Below are positions 45,434 to 57,851 of a stretch of 64,000 bases of DNA, piece after piece. The stretch is from Trichoderma breve (Eukaryota; Ascomycota; Sordariomycetes; Hypocreales; Hypocreaceae). The notes below the pieces were generated by a model. The model did not search any database and was not told the origin of the DNA. It saw nothing but the letters and a program-made list of their open reading frames with translations. Position 1 is the stretch's first letter. Each line of letters begins with the position of its first letter. Where the stretch lies: positions 2,356,001 to 2,420,000 of the forward strand of contig NC_079234.1 in NCBI RefSeq assembly GCF_028502605.1. The letters are read 5' to 3'. Position numbers and translations under genes: made by a program.

Positions 45434-46186
45434 GGGGAGAAGATAGGGAGAAGAAAAAGGAACGACTTTTTGTCAAAACTGGGGAAAGGCTGTGGTGGAT
45501 TCCTGTAGAATTGCTGTATATTTACAATCATGACGGGACGGGCGGTATATGACGGGATTTTTATGATGGCGTTGCGTTGTTACATGGGTATCACTCCGGG
45601 CATTTCTTGGCGATTTGGGGGTTTTTATGGATCTTTATGAGAAATACTTGACGCTTCAGGAGAGGCTATCTATATCTGATACCCTGACCTCTTGTCTACT
45701 GAAGCAGTGCAATACAAAACAAAACCACTCTAAAAAAAACATGTGCCAGTGTATATAGATATAAGAAGAAAAGCCGGCATCTTTTTATCCTAGCCATAAC
45801 TTTTGATGGTAATACCCGGAATCCGATAGGACTGTTAGGCTTCATGCCTTGGACCTAGCGCGCTTTGAAACATAAAAAGGCAAGCTGATTTCACATTATG
45901 CCATTTTAAACTCCTGCAATCTCCTTCCTCTAAGAATGTCCATTAAATCGTCCAATTTCAATGTAAACGTCGAATAGTCGTCAGCCTCCAAGATGCTGCC
46001 TCAGCACCAAGACGGTGAAAAAGGCCATGCATGGTTGAGGGGGTTGCAGTCCAGGAATTCAAGAGTTGTCGCGCTTCCATCGATTGACAGGGAGAGTAAC
46101 ACGCTGGGAATACTAATATAACGCATATTCTAGCAGTCTTTTTCTTCTTTTTCTTCTTTTGCCGTTTGATAACTTGAATGAGTTCT
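45434..46186. other. Shared 3' region of the MDM31-like and eIF3j genes
   Basis: A convergent spacer. A CTTTTTCTTCTTTTTCTTC run lies near 46137–46160, just past the eIF3j stop. No gene supported. Confidence 0.5.
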
Positions 46187-47291
46187 TCACATAAAGTCGT
46201 CACTACAAAGGGGGAGGAAAAAGTTAGCACAATCCCACAAAACAATGATAAAGGGTCCTGTAGAGCAATCATCATGGTCCACTTACTCTCCAAAAGCGTC
46301 GTCATCATAGGCGGCCGTATCAGCTGCGTTAGCACGGCTCGTGACAAGAGAGGTCTTTGTCTTGGCAGCCTTGGTCTTCTTCTTGTCGCCCGCCTTCTCC
46401 TCCTTCAACTTCTCGTTACTTGCGCGGGTAAGAGTGCTAGCAATCTTCTTGATCTGGTCGCTGTTTAACTCCTTGACCAGCTCCTTGGAGAACTCTTCAA
46501 GGAAGAGACCATAGTGAGCCTTCTTGGTGTTTGCGGTGATCAGGGGCGTGAGGAGAGTTCGCATCTTCTCAAACTGCAGCTTTGTCTGGGGGTTGAAAAC
46601 TGCGACGTTGGCGAGGTTGATGAGGTTCGTAGGGTTGTTGGGGTCGGCGATCATGGTGCCAGAAGGGTTGGACTTTCGGCCGGCGCTGATGCCAATGCTG
46701 CCAAACAGGTCCTCGGCATGCTTAAGGTCGGCCTCTTGCTCGGTGCGGCGAAGTCGCTCACGGCGCTCCGCCTCCGTCTCTTCGTCACTCTCTTCGTCGC
46801 TCTCGGCGGCAATACGGGCACGCTCAGCGATGTGCTCGGCGACACGCTGGGACTTGGGCTTTTTAGCAGCGGCAGCAGCGGCGGCGGCCTTTTCCTTAGC
46901 AGCGGCAGCCTTGGCCGCCTTCTCACGCTCTACCTCAGAGTCCTCGGCAGCATCCCAAGAGTCAAGAACCTGTATATATTCGATGATAAGTCAGAAACGG
47001 GATCGAAAAGGTCGCCGGCGCAGTGCGTGATGTTGTTGATACTCACATCGCCGTCATCTTCCTCGTCATCAAACTTTCGGCGAGCACCACCAACAGGCGC
47101 GATTTCGGGGGCAGAGTCGCTGCCTTCGCTCTCTTCTTCGTCTAGTTTCCAATATTGTCAGTCAGAGATCTCCAGAATAGAGCCATGACACTCGTTTTTG
47201 GGCGCGTCGCAAACGAGAGGATTCGACAGCATTTGACCGCAAAGTGTGCAGACTGCGCTTTCAGTGACTCACCCCACTTCTTAGGAGGCAT
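46187..47291 (-). CDS. HCR1: Eukaryotic translation initiation factor 3 subunit J
   Basis: Four exons (47291–47273, 47141–47047, 46969–46287, 46202–46187) close in frame to 270 residues. eIF3j associates with the 40S subunit and eIF3 in the cytosol and helps in scanning, termination and rRNA processing. Evidence: the N-terminus MPPKKWG-DEEESEGSDSAPE; an Ala/Lys-rich helical stretch; RRERLRRTEQEADLKHAEDLFG; and the conserved C-terminal domain with FNPQTKLQFEKMRTLLTPLI, HYGLFLEEFSKELVKELNSD and KKIASTLTRASNEKLKEEKA. The last exon is only 16 nt and supplies the family's DDDFM terminus. Without it the protein would end in FGE. The antisense 224-codon frame is a codon-bias artefact. It is divergent from the arginyl-tRNA synthetase gene. 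Confidence 0.93.
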
Positions 47292-48351
47292 GATTGCAGA
47301 TCGTCAGAAAAAAAGTAAGCTGAGGAGTACGTAGATGTTCAAATCGCTGTATCAATATATCGCAATAAGGAATGCGTTTGGCTGCGACCGTGGTCGGGCT
47401 GAATCGTGTGATCAATCTAAGATACGTAAACAGGAGCGATCATGTACGATTAGGCTGGCCTGGAGATTTTTATGGCGGGGTTTGGCGAGGCGAGGGGCAA
47501 AAACTTTTGTCGGCATTAGTGCCTGGCCAAAAAAATAAAAAATTCAGGGCTGCCCCAAACTACGGGCGCCTGTCAAGATTTTACATGTGGCTAACACTAT
47601 GTTTGCTTGAACCTTGCCCAATACTTGTGGCGTTGATATTTTACTCCATGCTTGACAGGTACATATAAGAATACAACACCTTATGTTTACAATATACTCG
47701 GAGGTGTATTTTACCATGACCGAGTGGGCAGACAGCATTCTTGATTTTTTGTTAGATGAGGGGCACTGTACAGTTCCGGGTATCTCATCAATGAACACAT
47801 TCAACCTCACGAGAATATTTAGTGCAGTCTTGACCTAGACACTACATATAAAGCTTCATTACTTTACAATTATTTATATAGCACTTCAGGACATCTGGGC
47901 AGTTAACAATGGGAGATGCATTCTATTATTGACTTGGGCACACTCACACTCTCCACATTAGGTAAGACGTCAAGCACCAAAGCTGCCCCTCCAACGTGAT
48001 AAATTTTGGTGGTTCAATCATATCACCACAAGGCACTTGGAAGCTGTTATTTAGCCAGGGAACTGAGTCTCGTAATTGCCTGTAAATAGTACATCCTTGA
48101 AAAATATTGTAAACACTCTCAGCATATCATCAATTACGTCACTTCTCCAGGCTGTGACTGTAGAATTAGAAGAAGGACTGAATTTTGATACGTCAACTTG
48201 CAGCGTGCGGTTGAAATGCGGCAGAACCCCCACCAGGCGACTCACAGGCCTAACATTCCTCTTATGGTGGGGAAGCGTTTGTGCTTAACTTCCTGCTAGG
48301 ACCAAAATTGAGTCACAGGTACAGAGCCCCAAAAACTCACACCTCTCATTC
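47292..48351. promoter_or_regulatory. Divergent promoter region of eIF3j and arginyl-tRNA synthetase
   Basis: 1060 bp between divergent start codons, AT-rich in the middle. The small frames here show no recognisable domain, and I found no tRNA-like box A/box B pair. Confidence 0.5.
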
Positions 48352-51253
48352 ATGACGGTTTGTCGGGCTTCTCTCAGTCGAAAGAGTCATCGTATATTAA
48401 CCCTCGTTTCTCCGTGGATTGCGAGACGTGCTCTTCAGCAACCACTGACCACCTCACCCAGGCCTTTTACGTCCTTGAGTGAGCAAAAACACCCCACCTC
48501 GAGTATTCAGCAGACGACCTGCAGGGCTTCTTTGCGCAATACTTGCTTCACTGCTTCTCGCATAAGAGCCATCTCAGCCATGGCTAAACCAGCAGGCATC
48601 GACAAGCTCACCAGCTTGGTGAATGGCTTGACGCTTGACTCCGTCACCGAGAAATACCCCCAGGCTCACCCCGAAATCAACCCTCTTGACCTCTACAGGG
48701 CACACCTTAGCAATGTATTGGCAGGAATCTCTGGCGTAGACGCTCAAATCGTATATCCCGCCATCAACTGGACAACCGGCCTCGACAAGGGTGACTTTGT
48801 TCTGGCTGTTCCGGCGTTGAGGATCAAGGGCGAGAAGCCAGATGCTCTCGCTACCAAGTGGGCTGGAGAGGTATGATAATGTTTCCCTTGTTGTTATAAT
48901 TTATATAATTGACAAAAATGTGTACCAGTTCCCCGAGGACGATGCTTTGTTTGGCAAGCCTACAACCAGCGGTCCTTTCATGTCATTTTTCGTCAAGGGA
49001 GGCCCACTCTCCAACTCATTGATCCCATTGATTCGGAATCTTGGCGAGGAATATGGTATGCTAATTCTCATACAACATGACTGTTGCAAACATACTTACA
49101 TTTATATCGTTAGGTCGTAACCGATTCAACGGCTTGAGGGATCCCAAGGACCCAAGCCAGGGCAAGAAGCGCATTGTAATTTCATGGATACCCAAGATTC
49201 TGAGGATTAGCTGCTAATTGTATATCAGATTGTTGAATTCAGCTCCCCCAATGTTGCCAAGCCTTTCCATGCCGGCCATCTTCGATCAACCATTATCGGA
49301 AGTTTCTTGGCCAACCTCTATGAAGGTAGCGGCTGGGAAGTGGTGCGAATGAACTGTGAGTAATTGTAACTCATAACAAATCATCAGCCCCAATCGTGCT
49401 AACATTTTATTACAGATCTGGGAGACTGGGGTAAGCAGTACGGTCTGCTGGCTCTCGCATACGAGAAATACGGCAACGAGGAGGCACTTAAGAAAGACCC
49501 CATTAACCACCTGTTTAATCTCTATGTGCAAATCAATGCCGAGATGACTGCCGAGAAGGAGTCTATCGAGGCTCAGAAGAAGGAGGGCAAAGATGTCACC
49601 GAACTTGAAGCCAAAAGCCTTGATGAGCAAGCTCGTCGGTACTTCAAGCGTATGGTAAGTCGTTGGCATATTCTAATATTAATCTCCGGTTGCTAATATT
49701 CCTCTCTTAGACTGATAGGGAGGAGGACGTGCTCGCACAGTGGCAGATCTTCCGTGATCTGAGTATTGCTCGATACAAGGGTAAGACTATATCGCTTAGC
49801 GAGTATATCGTGTCCTTCGTTCTGGATTTGTTGAACTCACACTTGGTATAGAGACGTATGCCCGACTTAACATCGCCTTTGACAAGTATAGCGGTAAGAT
49901 CCAATTCACGTAACGAAGGGGGGGAAGAGATCTAACTTGTGTATAGGTGAGAGTCAGGTTTCCGAGGAGGCCATGGCAAAGGTCGCCGTAGAGATGGAAG
50001 AGAAGGGCATTTCTCGAGTAGACAACGGCGCAACGCTCGTTGATTTCACCAAACTGCTTCCTGGTAAAGAAGGAAAGCGACTCGGTGTCACCGTCATTCG
50101 GTAAGTTCTGGCGATGTCTTCTTGTCTCCAAGAGCATGGTGATCTAAAACTTCGAACTATAGAAAGAAGGACGGCACCGCCCTGTACCTCACCCGTGACA
50201 TCTGCGAGTTGCTCGGCCGAGTAAGTCAACTTCATCTCCAGGCTTTTACCAGTATGCCGTCCACTGACAGCCGTACAGTACGAAACCTACAAATTTGACC
50301 ACATGATTTATGTCGTGGCAAGTGCGCAAGATCTCCACCTCAAGCAGCTTTTCGAGATCGTTCAGCAGCTTGGCTACAAGGACATTGCGAAGCGCTGCCA
50401 GCACATCAACTTCGGCCTGGTTCTTGGTATGAGCACCAGGAAAGGTACCGTCAAGTTGTAAGTAATCTCCGGACATATCCCATACAATACTAAGCATAAT
50501 TTCAATTCGAAATGCGGAGTTGGCTGATACAAGTGCAATAGCTTGGACGATATCTTGAGAGACTGCGCAGACCACATGCACGAGACCATGAAGAAGAACC
50601 AGGACAAATACGCCCAGGTCGAGAACCCAGAGGCTACGGCTGATATCTTGGGTATTAGCAGTGTCATGGTTCAGGACATGAGTGGAAAGAGGTTAGTAGT
50701 CATCCTTTGCTGTGGGTGCCTTGTTTTAACCATGCTCATTGGATTATAGGATCAACAACTACACATTCAACATGGAGGCCATGACCTCGTTTGAGGGCGA
50801 CACGGGCCCCTACCTGCAGTATGCCCACTCTCGACTTTGCTCCATCAAGCGTCGTGCGAACTTGAGCGAGGAAGATCTGCTGAGCGCAGACCTTTCATTG
50901 CTCACTGAGCAGCATGCCACCAACGTTGTTCGCATGCTCTCGCAGTGGCCCGATACCGTTCAGAACACGCTCAAGACTCTGGAGCCCACCACCGTGCTCA
51001 CTTATTTGTTTAAGATGTCTCACGCCGTGAGCAGCAGCTACGATCACCTGCAGGTGGTTGGCAGCGAGAAAGAACTGATGAAGGCCCGAATGGCGCTGTA
51101 CGATGCTGCACGAATTGTTCTGGCAAACGGAATGAAGCTGCTTGGCTTGACACCGCTGGAGAGGTACGTCCATGGAACCCTAATTGCTTTGATGTTGATT
51201 TTCAGATCCGCCTTGCAACCTGCTTATACTAACTTTGTTTGTTTAGGATGTAA
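48352..51253 (+). CDS. Arginyl-tRNA synthetase, probably cytosolic and mitochondrial
   Basis: Thirteen exons: 48352–48870, 48929–49055, 49114–49175, 49229–49355, 49416–49654, 49711–49780, 49852–49893, 49947–50100, 50163–50220, 50279–50457, 50542–50691, 50750–51163 and 51247–51253. They close in frame to 715 residues. The enzyme charges tRNA-Arg with arginine. Signatures: [20 protein letters not shown] (HIGH-type motif as HAGH), [21 protein letters not shown] (KMSKS region), [15 protein letters not shown], and the family C-terminus LTPLERM, whose last two residues sit on a 7-nt exon. The first 76 residues are Arg/Ser/Thr-rich and nearly acid-free, like a mitochondrial presequence. A second in-frame ATG at 48580 (MAKPAGIDK) would give the cytosolic form. 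Confidence 0.96.
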
Positions 51254-52767
51254 AAAATGGGCACTAGGATGCCGTGCCGCGTTGGGCCGCAAGGTTGCCG
51301 CAAAGGAAAAAAAAAAAAAATAAGTCCCGGTTTTATCTATGTAGAAACACGATCATCTAGCACAGAAAGAAAGAAAGATTCGGTAAAAGCCGCAAAGACT
51401 CTGACTCAATTGTTGCCCCATCAGATTGAGCTTGAATCAAACATGCTCTCGGTGAAAATTTGCACGATGGCAATAGTTTAACGCTGCCATTCCCGTGTCT
51501 AGCTAGAGACTGCAGAATTTAGTCGTAAGCCCTACTACGATTGACTGCAAGTGTAAAATAATTAGTTTCTCTTAACAAATGGCCTGACTTTTCAACTCGA
51601 TGCGTAGACTAAAGACGTTAAGAACGGCGCCAAACAAGCTTATAGTCGATAGCTTGCCGCTGCACATCTCCTCGGACTCATCAGGAACCTGCAAGTCTTG
51701 GCGTTTCCGAAGATAGTACTCGTACAAGTGCCAAATTTTGCCGCGCAATGAATTGAGATTTTGACAGCAGCCGCAATTATCCTTAAGCGAAATACGGGAT
51801 CAGCCCCATCAACGACCTTTTGCATGTGCTCCATAGAGCGACTTCATTGTGCATTAAATAAGATCAACTTCGTATATACGGACCGATAACTTCCTCAAAC
51901 AAAGATCCATGAATTTGACACAGGCCAATGGAGCAAACTCAATTGCTAACATTGGAAGAGTCTAGCGCCGACAAGCGCCGACTGCCGCACAGCGTCATCA
52001 GGGGAGTGGATCTTTGTTGCCCTGCTAGTTAGGAGAAACAGAATTCTGGATCCCGGAGAATTGGTAACATAACATAATAATTTGGCCTTGCCAGTACTAC
52101 TACTATGACGCAACGGGACTGGGAGAGCAGATTATGATTTCACTCTTCGTTGCGTCCGAGGAAATGAGGCAGCGAAATGAAATCGAAAATGGACCGGAAA
52201 GCACTTGGGAGAAGAGTCATAGGGAGAGGTTTTACGGTCCGAAAGCTCCCGACTAGCCCATGCGTGACCGGTGAAGGCCTTGCCTCTGACGGCTCGGACT
52301 TCGTAACTCTTGAGGATGCCGAGCCAAGGTGAGGCAATGAAACAGCATTTTGCATGGCAGATGACCAGGAACAGAGCAACAGATGCGGCCCGGCCATTGG
52401 ATGCCTTGCTGCATGTCGGTTCTCATCACGGCGAGCCCGCTTACCCGGGTGCGGATTAGCATGGCGGCACCGGATGTAAAGAGTGTGTGGACTCACGGAT
52501 ACCCGACGGACGAAGCTGCCAAATGCGCGTGCCGACCTGTAATATTTCTTAGTTTTGACTTTTGCCGTCTTAGCAGTAAAAAGGGGGCTCGTATAAAACG
52601 TTCAGGTGTCCCGGATCCAAAGGGGGGGTGCTTGGTTAAATATATATCATCACCACCTTCAAGCCGTGTGGCATACACAGGTTTAATTCCCAAGCCTATG
52701 ACTTATCATCATTGAAGCCATTGAACATTGCAACAATACCAACCACAGCTTTACATAAGCTTCTGCA
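51254..52767. promoter_or_regulatory. Long intergenic region with the alternative oxidase promoter
   Basis: No gene. An A-run follows the synthetase stop (51306–51319). A TTAAATATATATC box near 52635–52648 lies about 120 nt before the oxidase ATG and is a plausible TATA element. Alternative oxidase genes are typically induced when the cytochrome pathway is blocked; I could not identify the regulatory motif by eye. Confidence 0.5.
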
Positions 52768-54008
52768 ATGACTTACACCAACACAAACGCCCCCATACAA
52801 GCAGCCAGGCTTGCAAAGGTCGTCGTCAACAGCCATGCAAGCTGTAGACTCGCCGCGCACCCGGCGCTGACCCGGAGGCTAGGCTGTACCGGCCGGACCG
52901 TATCCTCATCTCACCACCTCTACGGCCAGACCACGCGAGCATTCTCGACGACACCCGTCTCCCAGCTCAGAGACTTCTTCCCCGCCAAAGACACCCCCCA
53001 CATCAAGACAACTCCGGCGGCATGGCCTCACCCGGGCTTCTCAATGGAGGAGCTCCATCAGGTGACGCCTTCGCACCGCCCGCCTCGGGGATTTGGTGAT
53101 TGGGCGGCGTGGAAGATTGTGCGGTTCGCGAGATACTGGATGGACAAGGCCACGGGTATGGATAGGGAACAGCAAGTTGATAAGAAGAATCCGACAACTG
53201 CCATTAAGGCGGAGAAGCCGCTGACAGAGGCGCAATGGGTATGATTTTCTACTCACCTTTATGCTATGGACCTAATGGTCTATTTGTCTGGTTATGGAAT
53301 GTATAACTAACGAGTGTCTTGCTGTGCGAATAGCTTATTCGATTCGTGTTCCTCGAAAGTATCGCAGGTGTTCCAGGAATGGTTGGCGGCATGCTTCGCC
53401 ATCTCAGCAGCCTTCGAGGCATGAAGAGAGACAATGGCTGGATCGAGACGCTCTTGGAAGAAAGCTACAACGAACGCATGCATCTTTTGACTTTCATGAC
53501 CATGTGCGAGCCCGGCCCGTTCATGAAGCTCATGATCATCGGCGCCCAGGGAGTCTTCTTCAACAGTCTCTTTGTGGCATATCTGCTTCATCCCAAGATT
53601 GTCCATCGATTCGTCGGCTACCTGGAGGAGGAGGCGGTACACACGTATACTCGAGCGATTGCCGAGATCGAAGACGGCCATTTACCCAAGTGGAAGGATC
53701 CCAAGTTTCGCATTCCTGATATTGCCGTGCAGGTTAGTAAACTAAACAAGAGAGAGAGGAGTTGTAGAGAACAACCCAACTAACAGATGACAATCTAGTA
53801 CTGGAACATGCCTGAGGGTAACCGAACTATGAAAGACTTGATTCTGTACATTCGAGCCGACGAGGCCAGCCACAGAGGAGTCAACCACACCTTGGGCAAC
53901 CTCAACCAGAAGGAGGACCCAAACCCCTTTGTCAGCAAATTCAAAGACAGGGAGGTTCCCAAGCCTGCCCTCAAGCCCGAAGGCTATGAGCGTTCAGAGG
54001 TGATCTAA
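52768..54008 (+). CDS. AOX1: Alternative oxidase, mitochondrial
   Basis: Three exons (52768–53238, 53334–53732, 53799–54008) close in frame to 359 residues, the usual fungal length. The enzyme is a di-iron ubiquinol oxidase on the matrix side of the inner membrane. It reduces oxygen without proton pumping and confers cyanide-insensitive respiration. The N-terminal ~60 residues form a presequence ([18 protein letters not shown], and RAFSTTP near the processing site). Iron-ligand motifs are complete: [33 protein letters not shown] and [12 protein letters not shown]. The paired membrane-associating helices are seen in [19 protein letters not shown]. No cysteine-type plant regulation motif is visible. 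Nothing is odd about the gene. Confidence 0.97.
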
Positions 54009-57000
54009 ATTGGAAAAGAGAGGCATACGTTATTAGACGACCAACTATGCTTTTGGTCGAAGCTAGAAAGAACAGCATACGCATACATGGAAAATGGCGT
54101 GTTTGATTTTGTCTTGTCTACAACAAAGAGGCAGCCTGCAAGACTTGGGTGAAAAAAGTGGCATTGTTTCACGGCGTTTCTTTTGGATTTGGCACAACTT
54201 TCTGGGCAAATTTCTCTCTCGACTCTTCTTACAAAAACTATACAACGGAGAATTGATAATAAAAAGGGGGCAAGGTATATTTCCGCCCAATTCAATAGAC
54301 GAGAGTGGCTGTGGTGTCCCGTCAACATTGATCTGGTGACATTTTGGCTCAACTTTCTGGCTTTGCATGCTTTTGGAACCGAGCAATGGCTTAGACACAA
54401 CGATTCAGGACTAAAACGTCCGTAACCCAGGTCGCCCGATACGAGAGGCCTCGGGGCGCTACCTATCGGGTAGGATCAAGTACCTATTCAGGTGTGAAGC
54501 GCCATCCTGGGCCAACTCGATTGGCCTAAGCCATCGAAACAGGCACGAAAGCGACGGGAAGTCGGATTTATTGGCGCCCGCAAAGGTACCAATCCGAAGC
54601 CCCCGCCCCTTAATTCGGCCGATTCCCGAATGATCGAACGGGCGGCAAAATATACTGTAGAGAAAAAGAGAAGATTGTAAAAACCAGGGGTAGTGGAACA
54701 AGTAGGGAAACACAAAGTGTGAATACCTGTGAGTTGGGAAAGGTTGCGAAAAAAGCCTTGCGGAGAGCCTTGCAGTTGATCCGAATAAAAGCCCCGGCGC
54801 GGGCCAATGAGGGACGGGGATCTAGATTTGCAGCAAGGGCTGTTAGCCGATTGGCTGTCGGCAGCCGAGAAACTTGCAAGCGTTTATTTACATTGGATGC
54901 TCTGCGTGGTTTTTTGTGGGTTCTACAAGGTTAAGGGTACAGTAACAAGTTGACATGTAGATGAACATTGCTAAATGTATTATCAACGATGATGGCTTCA
55001 AAGGCAAACATGGCAAAAGTTAAGCTTGAAGTAAAGCAAGATTCAAAATCACCGAAAATAACAACAATGCAATCTCACTAGTACTTGTTTCATCCCTCAA
55101 ATCGGGAACCAGAAACACACCGTACATGAGCACGTACCAGGCACCAGAGCATCAACAGCCTTCATGCAGCCCGGTCCAATACGTCACTTACTGTGGCTGT
55201 GGACAAGCAAGGATGGGACAACTCAGGGCGGTACAAACCCACCTTTGTTTGAGAAAAGGATTCTGCAGTATTAATCACAATCTTGCATTTTCCTGACGCT
55301 GCTGCTCCATTTTATTTTTCTCGTGTTTGGCCTGTCAAACTTGAAACCTGCTGCGGCTTTGCTCCTGATTTACGCTTCAGGCCATTCGTCCATGTTTTTT
55401 TTGTTTCAAAACAGTTCTGGCTGCTATTTTCGGATAGTCGTGTTATAATTGCATTTCTCTTTTCTCTCATTGTTGCCCTTTTGTTTTTTTTTTTTTTTCT
55501 CTCATTCACAGCCTCCTCCGTCTTTCATCTCTTTTGATGATTCGAAACAATAAATGACTTTTACCGTGAAATTAAAGCGCTTTAGGATATACGCTCCGCG
55601 AGATTTTAACTTCGTATAGACGCTATATTTAGCCCTCCAGAAGCGTTGCCTGACTAGACTTGCATGTGTTGGCGCAGATCATGGGGGGCGTGTGTGTGTG
55701 ATGTTGTCGTCAGCTTTTTCCCTTCTTCTTCCCTATCGATGTTCTGCAGGTCTCCTCTCCCTTGTCTGGACGGAGCTAATAAGGTTATTTGCCGTTTTCG
55801 TGCCCATGACAATGACCGAATGTCTCTACCTGGGAAGCATGGGTGTCGCAAAAGCTTAGCATGGGCGATAGCGTGCGAGCAAACTCGTCATCACCGCCAG
55901 CCATGTGGGGAGACACGACGCATCACCGCCAATCTCCATGCAGCTGCCAAAAACGAAAAGTTTCAGGATTTGGTCATTTCTAGTTCCTTCATTAAGTTGT
56001 TCAGCTATCGAATGGTGGCTGTAAAGGTGACAATCCAGGAAAACAGCCGATTCTGTGAGGGCTTTTGTCTACTTACTAGGTAGGGGGTGCTGTCAACGGA
56101 AGTCTGCCATCTTTTTGGGATAATGCTCATGATTGTGGATTGATAGCGGTAACTTGTCCAAAAAAGGGATTTCTGTAGCCCTTTTGTCTACGCGTAACCT
56201 TCGTCTAAGTGGCAGAACCTTGGTCTATAGTAGCACTATAGCTTGGGTAGATACTCGTAAGAATTGCATCTTCCTTGTTCACCAACTTGGATGATTACAG
56301 CTATGGGGTAGGTCATAAGGTAGTAAATACTCCAGATAAGGTGCCTATTCGCCTATCACTTGTATTTAGGGTACTTACCATTGTACATAAGCGGCTACCA
56401 CGTTTCCAGGTATTTGTCACTGACATGTGCCGTCGCACCCTCAAAAGTGATGCCGAATCTGTCAAGTTTGGGAGATATTCTAGACCTTTGGAATACTGAC
56501 GCTCATGCACTACCGCTCGACCGGCAAACTAGTGCCCAATACGGTTCCTTTTCTCATTTCCCCCCCTGCCACTGTGGAGGGGCGCCAATGACAGAGACCT
56601 ATGCGAACGGTGTGCGGGGTTGTTGCTAGAGTTTGATTCAATGTACAACTCAAGTCAACCGGACGCTACCAAAGACCATGGAGATTACATGAGTCGTTGG
56701 CACGAAGGGAACCTTGAAAGATGGAGGCCGCTGGCGTCAGTGCTAGAACGGGCGGTAGCCTGGGCTCTAGTTGCCGGATGTCGCTGAATCGATTTGCATC
56801 TGGAGCGTATAGCTGCGTTTAGTAGTTGAGAAGCATTCCACGGCGCGCGCCATCGAATAACATTCAAGTTAACCAGACGAGCTGAAGTGAGCAAAGTATG
56901 AGTACCTGCTTGCATGTACATACAGTACCTGAGTCATCCGTCGCACTGCTGAAGAGCACCTATTCAAATCTCTCTCTTGTGTCCCTCATCTGATTTTCAC

Positions 57001-57851
57001 GTGGGTATGACAGGCTGCTAAAAGGCACATTTCTCTCTCTCACTGCTAGCCCGTTCGCCTAAGCCGTGCTAACCATCGGCTGAAGCAAAGGGCCTGATCC
57101 ATATCTCACGCCTGCTTGCTGGGGACCATCCCACTTCCTGCGATACCTCTCCGACCTTAGCTTTCTGCCTCCTACATCACCCGCCTCCAAGTTGGACCAA
57201 CCCCCAAGCCTGCCGAGCTACCAGAACCAACAGCGTCGTCAGCAGCGCCGTCAGACGCCGTCACTGCAGAGTCTCTTTCTGTCTCTGTTCCTCTTGTGTC
57301 CAAGCAGAATTGCGGCCACAAGGTTGTTGCTCCAGTTTGCACAGCCTCGCGGGTCCGCGTTTCTCTGCTCGATGATTTGGCGCCCAACCCGAACGAACCC
57401 CGACAAAGCAAAGTGCCAGAAAGGACCCCCCTCCCTCGTCTTCACGCTGCCAGTGCCGTGCCGATTCCCAAACTCTGCCAGCATCTAGCATTCTGGCAAA
57501 TCGCATCCAGGCCAGCATAGCATCGCCTCGCCTCGCCTCGCCTCGTCTCCCCTCCCCCTCCCAGGTCCAGGTCCAGCCCTATTTGATAGCCATACCCACG
57601 TCAAATCCACCCCGTACCTGGACGCCCGCACCCGCTCGGAGAACGAGTTGCAGCTGGCCTCAGGACCGCCCGTCTGAAACACTCTTCAGACTGTGATTCG
57701 CACCGCTGTACGCGTCCTGCCGCTGTGATAGGACCGCCCCCCCAGCTCCTTGCATCTCTGCCGCCCAGTGCACAGCCTCCCCGCTGCAGCACGGAAGGCT
57801 GACTGTGGAATCTGCCTCGCACGACGTACAGACCAGCACTCGGCAGCCATC
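54009..57851. other. Large non-coding region upstream of the Crz1-type gene
   Basis: About 3.8 kb without a supportable gene. It contains a T-run (55484–55498), a (TCGCC)n microsatellite at 57523–57548, and pyrimidine-rich leader-like sequence from 57000 on. A 98-codon frame at 57192–57488 and a 139-codon frame at 55664–56083 lack any recognisable domain. Much of the last kilobase is probably transcribed leader of the zinc-finger gene. Confidence 0.5.

Noticed and set aside
46514..47188. A 224-codon plus-strand open frame
   Set aside because: It lies antisense to eIF3j and reflects Ala/Lys-rich coding on the other strand.
55664..56083. A 139-codon open frame upstream of the Crz1-type gene
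   Set aside because: Low-complexity start, no domain and no sign of introns or conserved blocks; other frames in the region are equally open.
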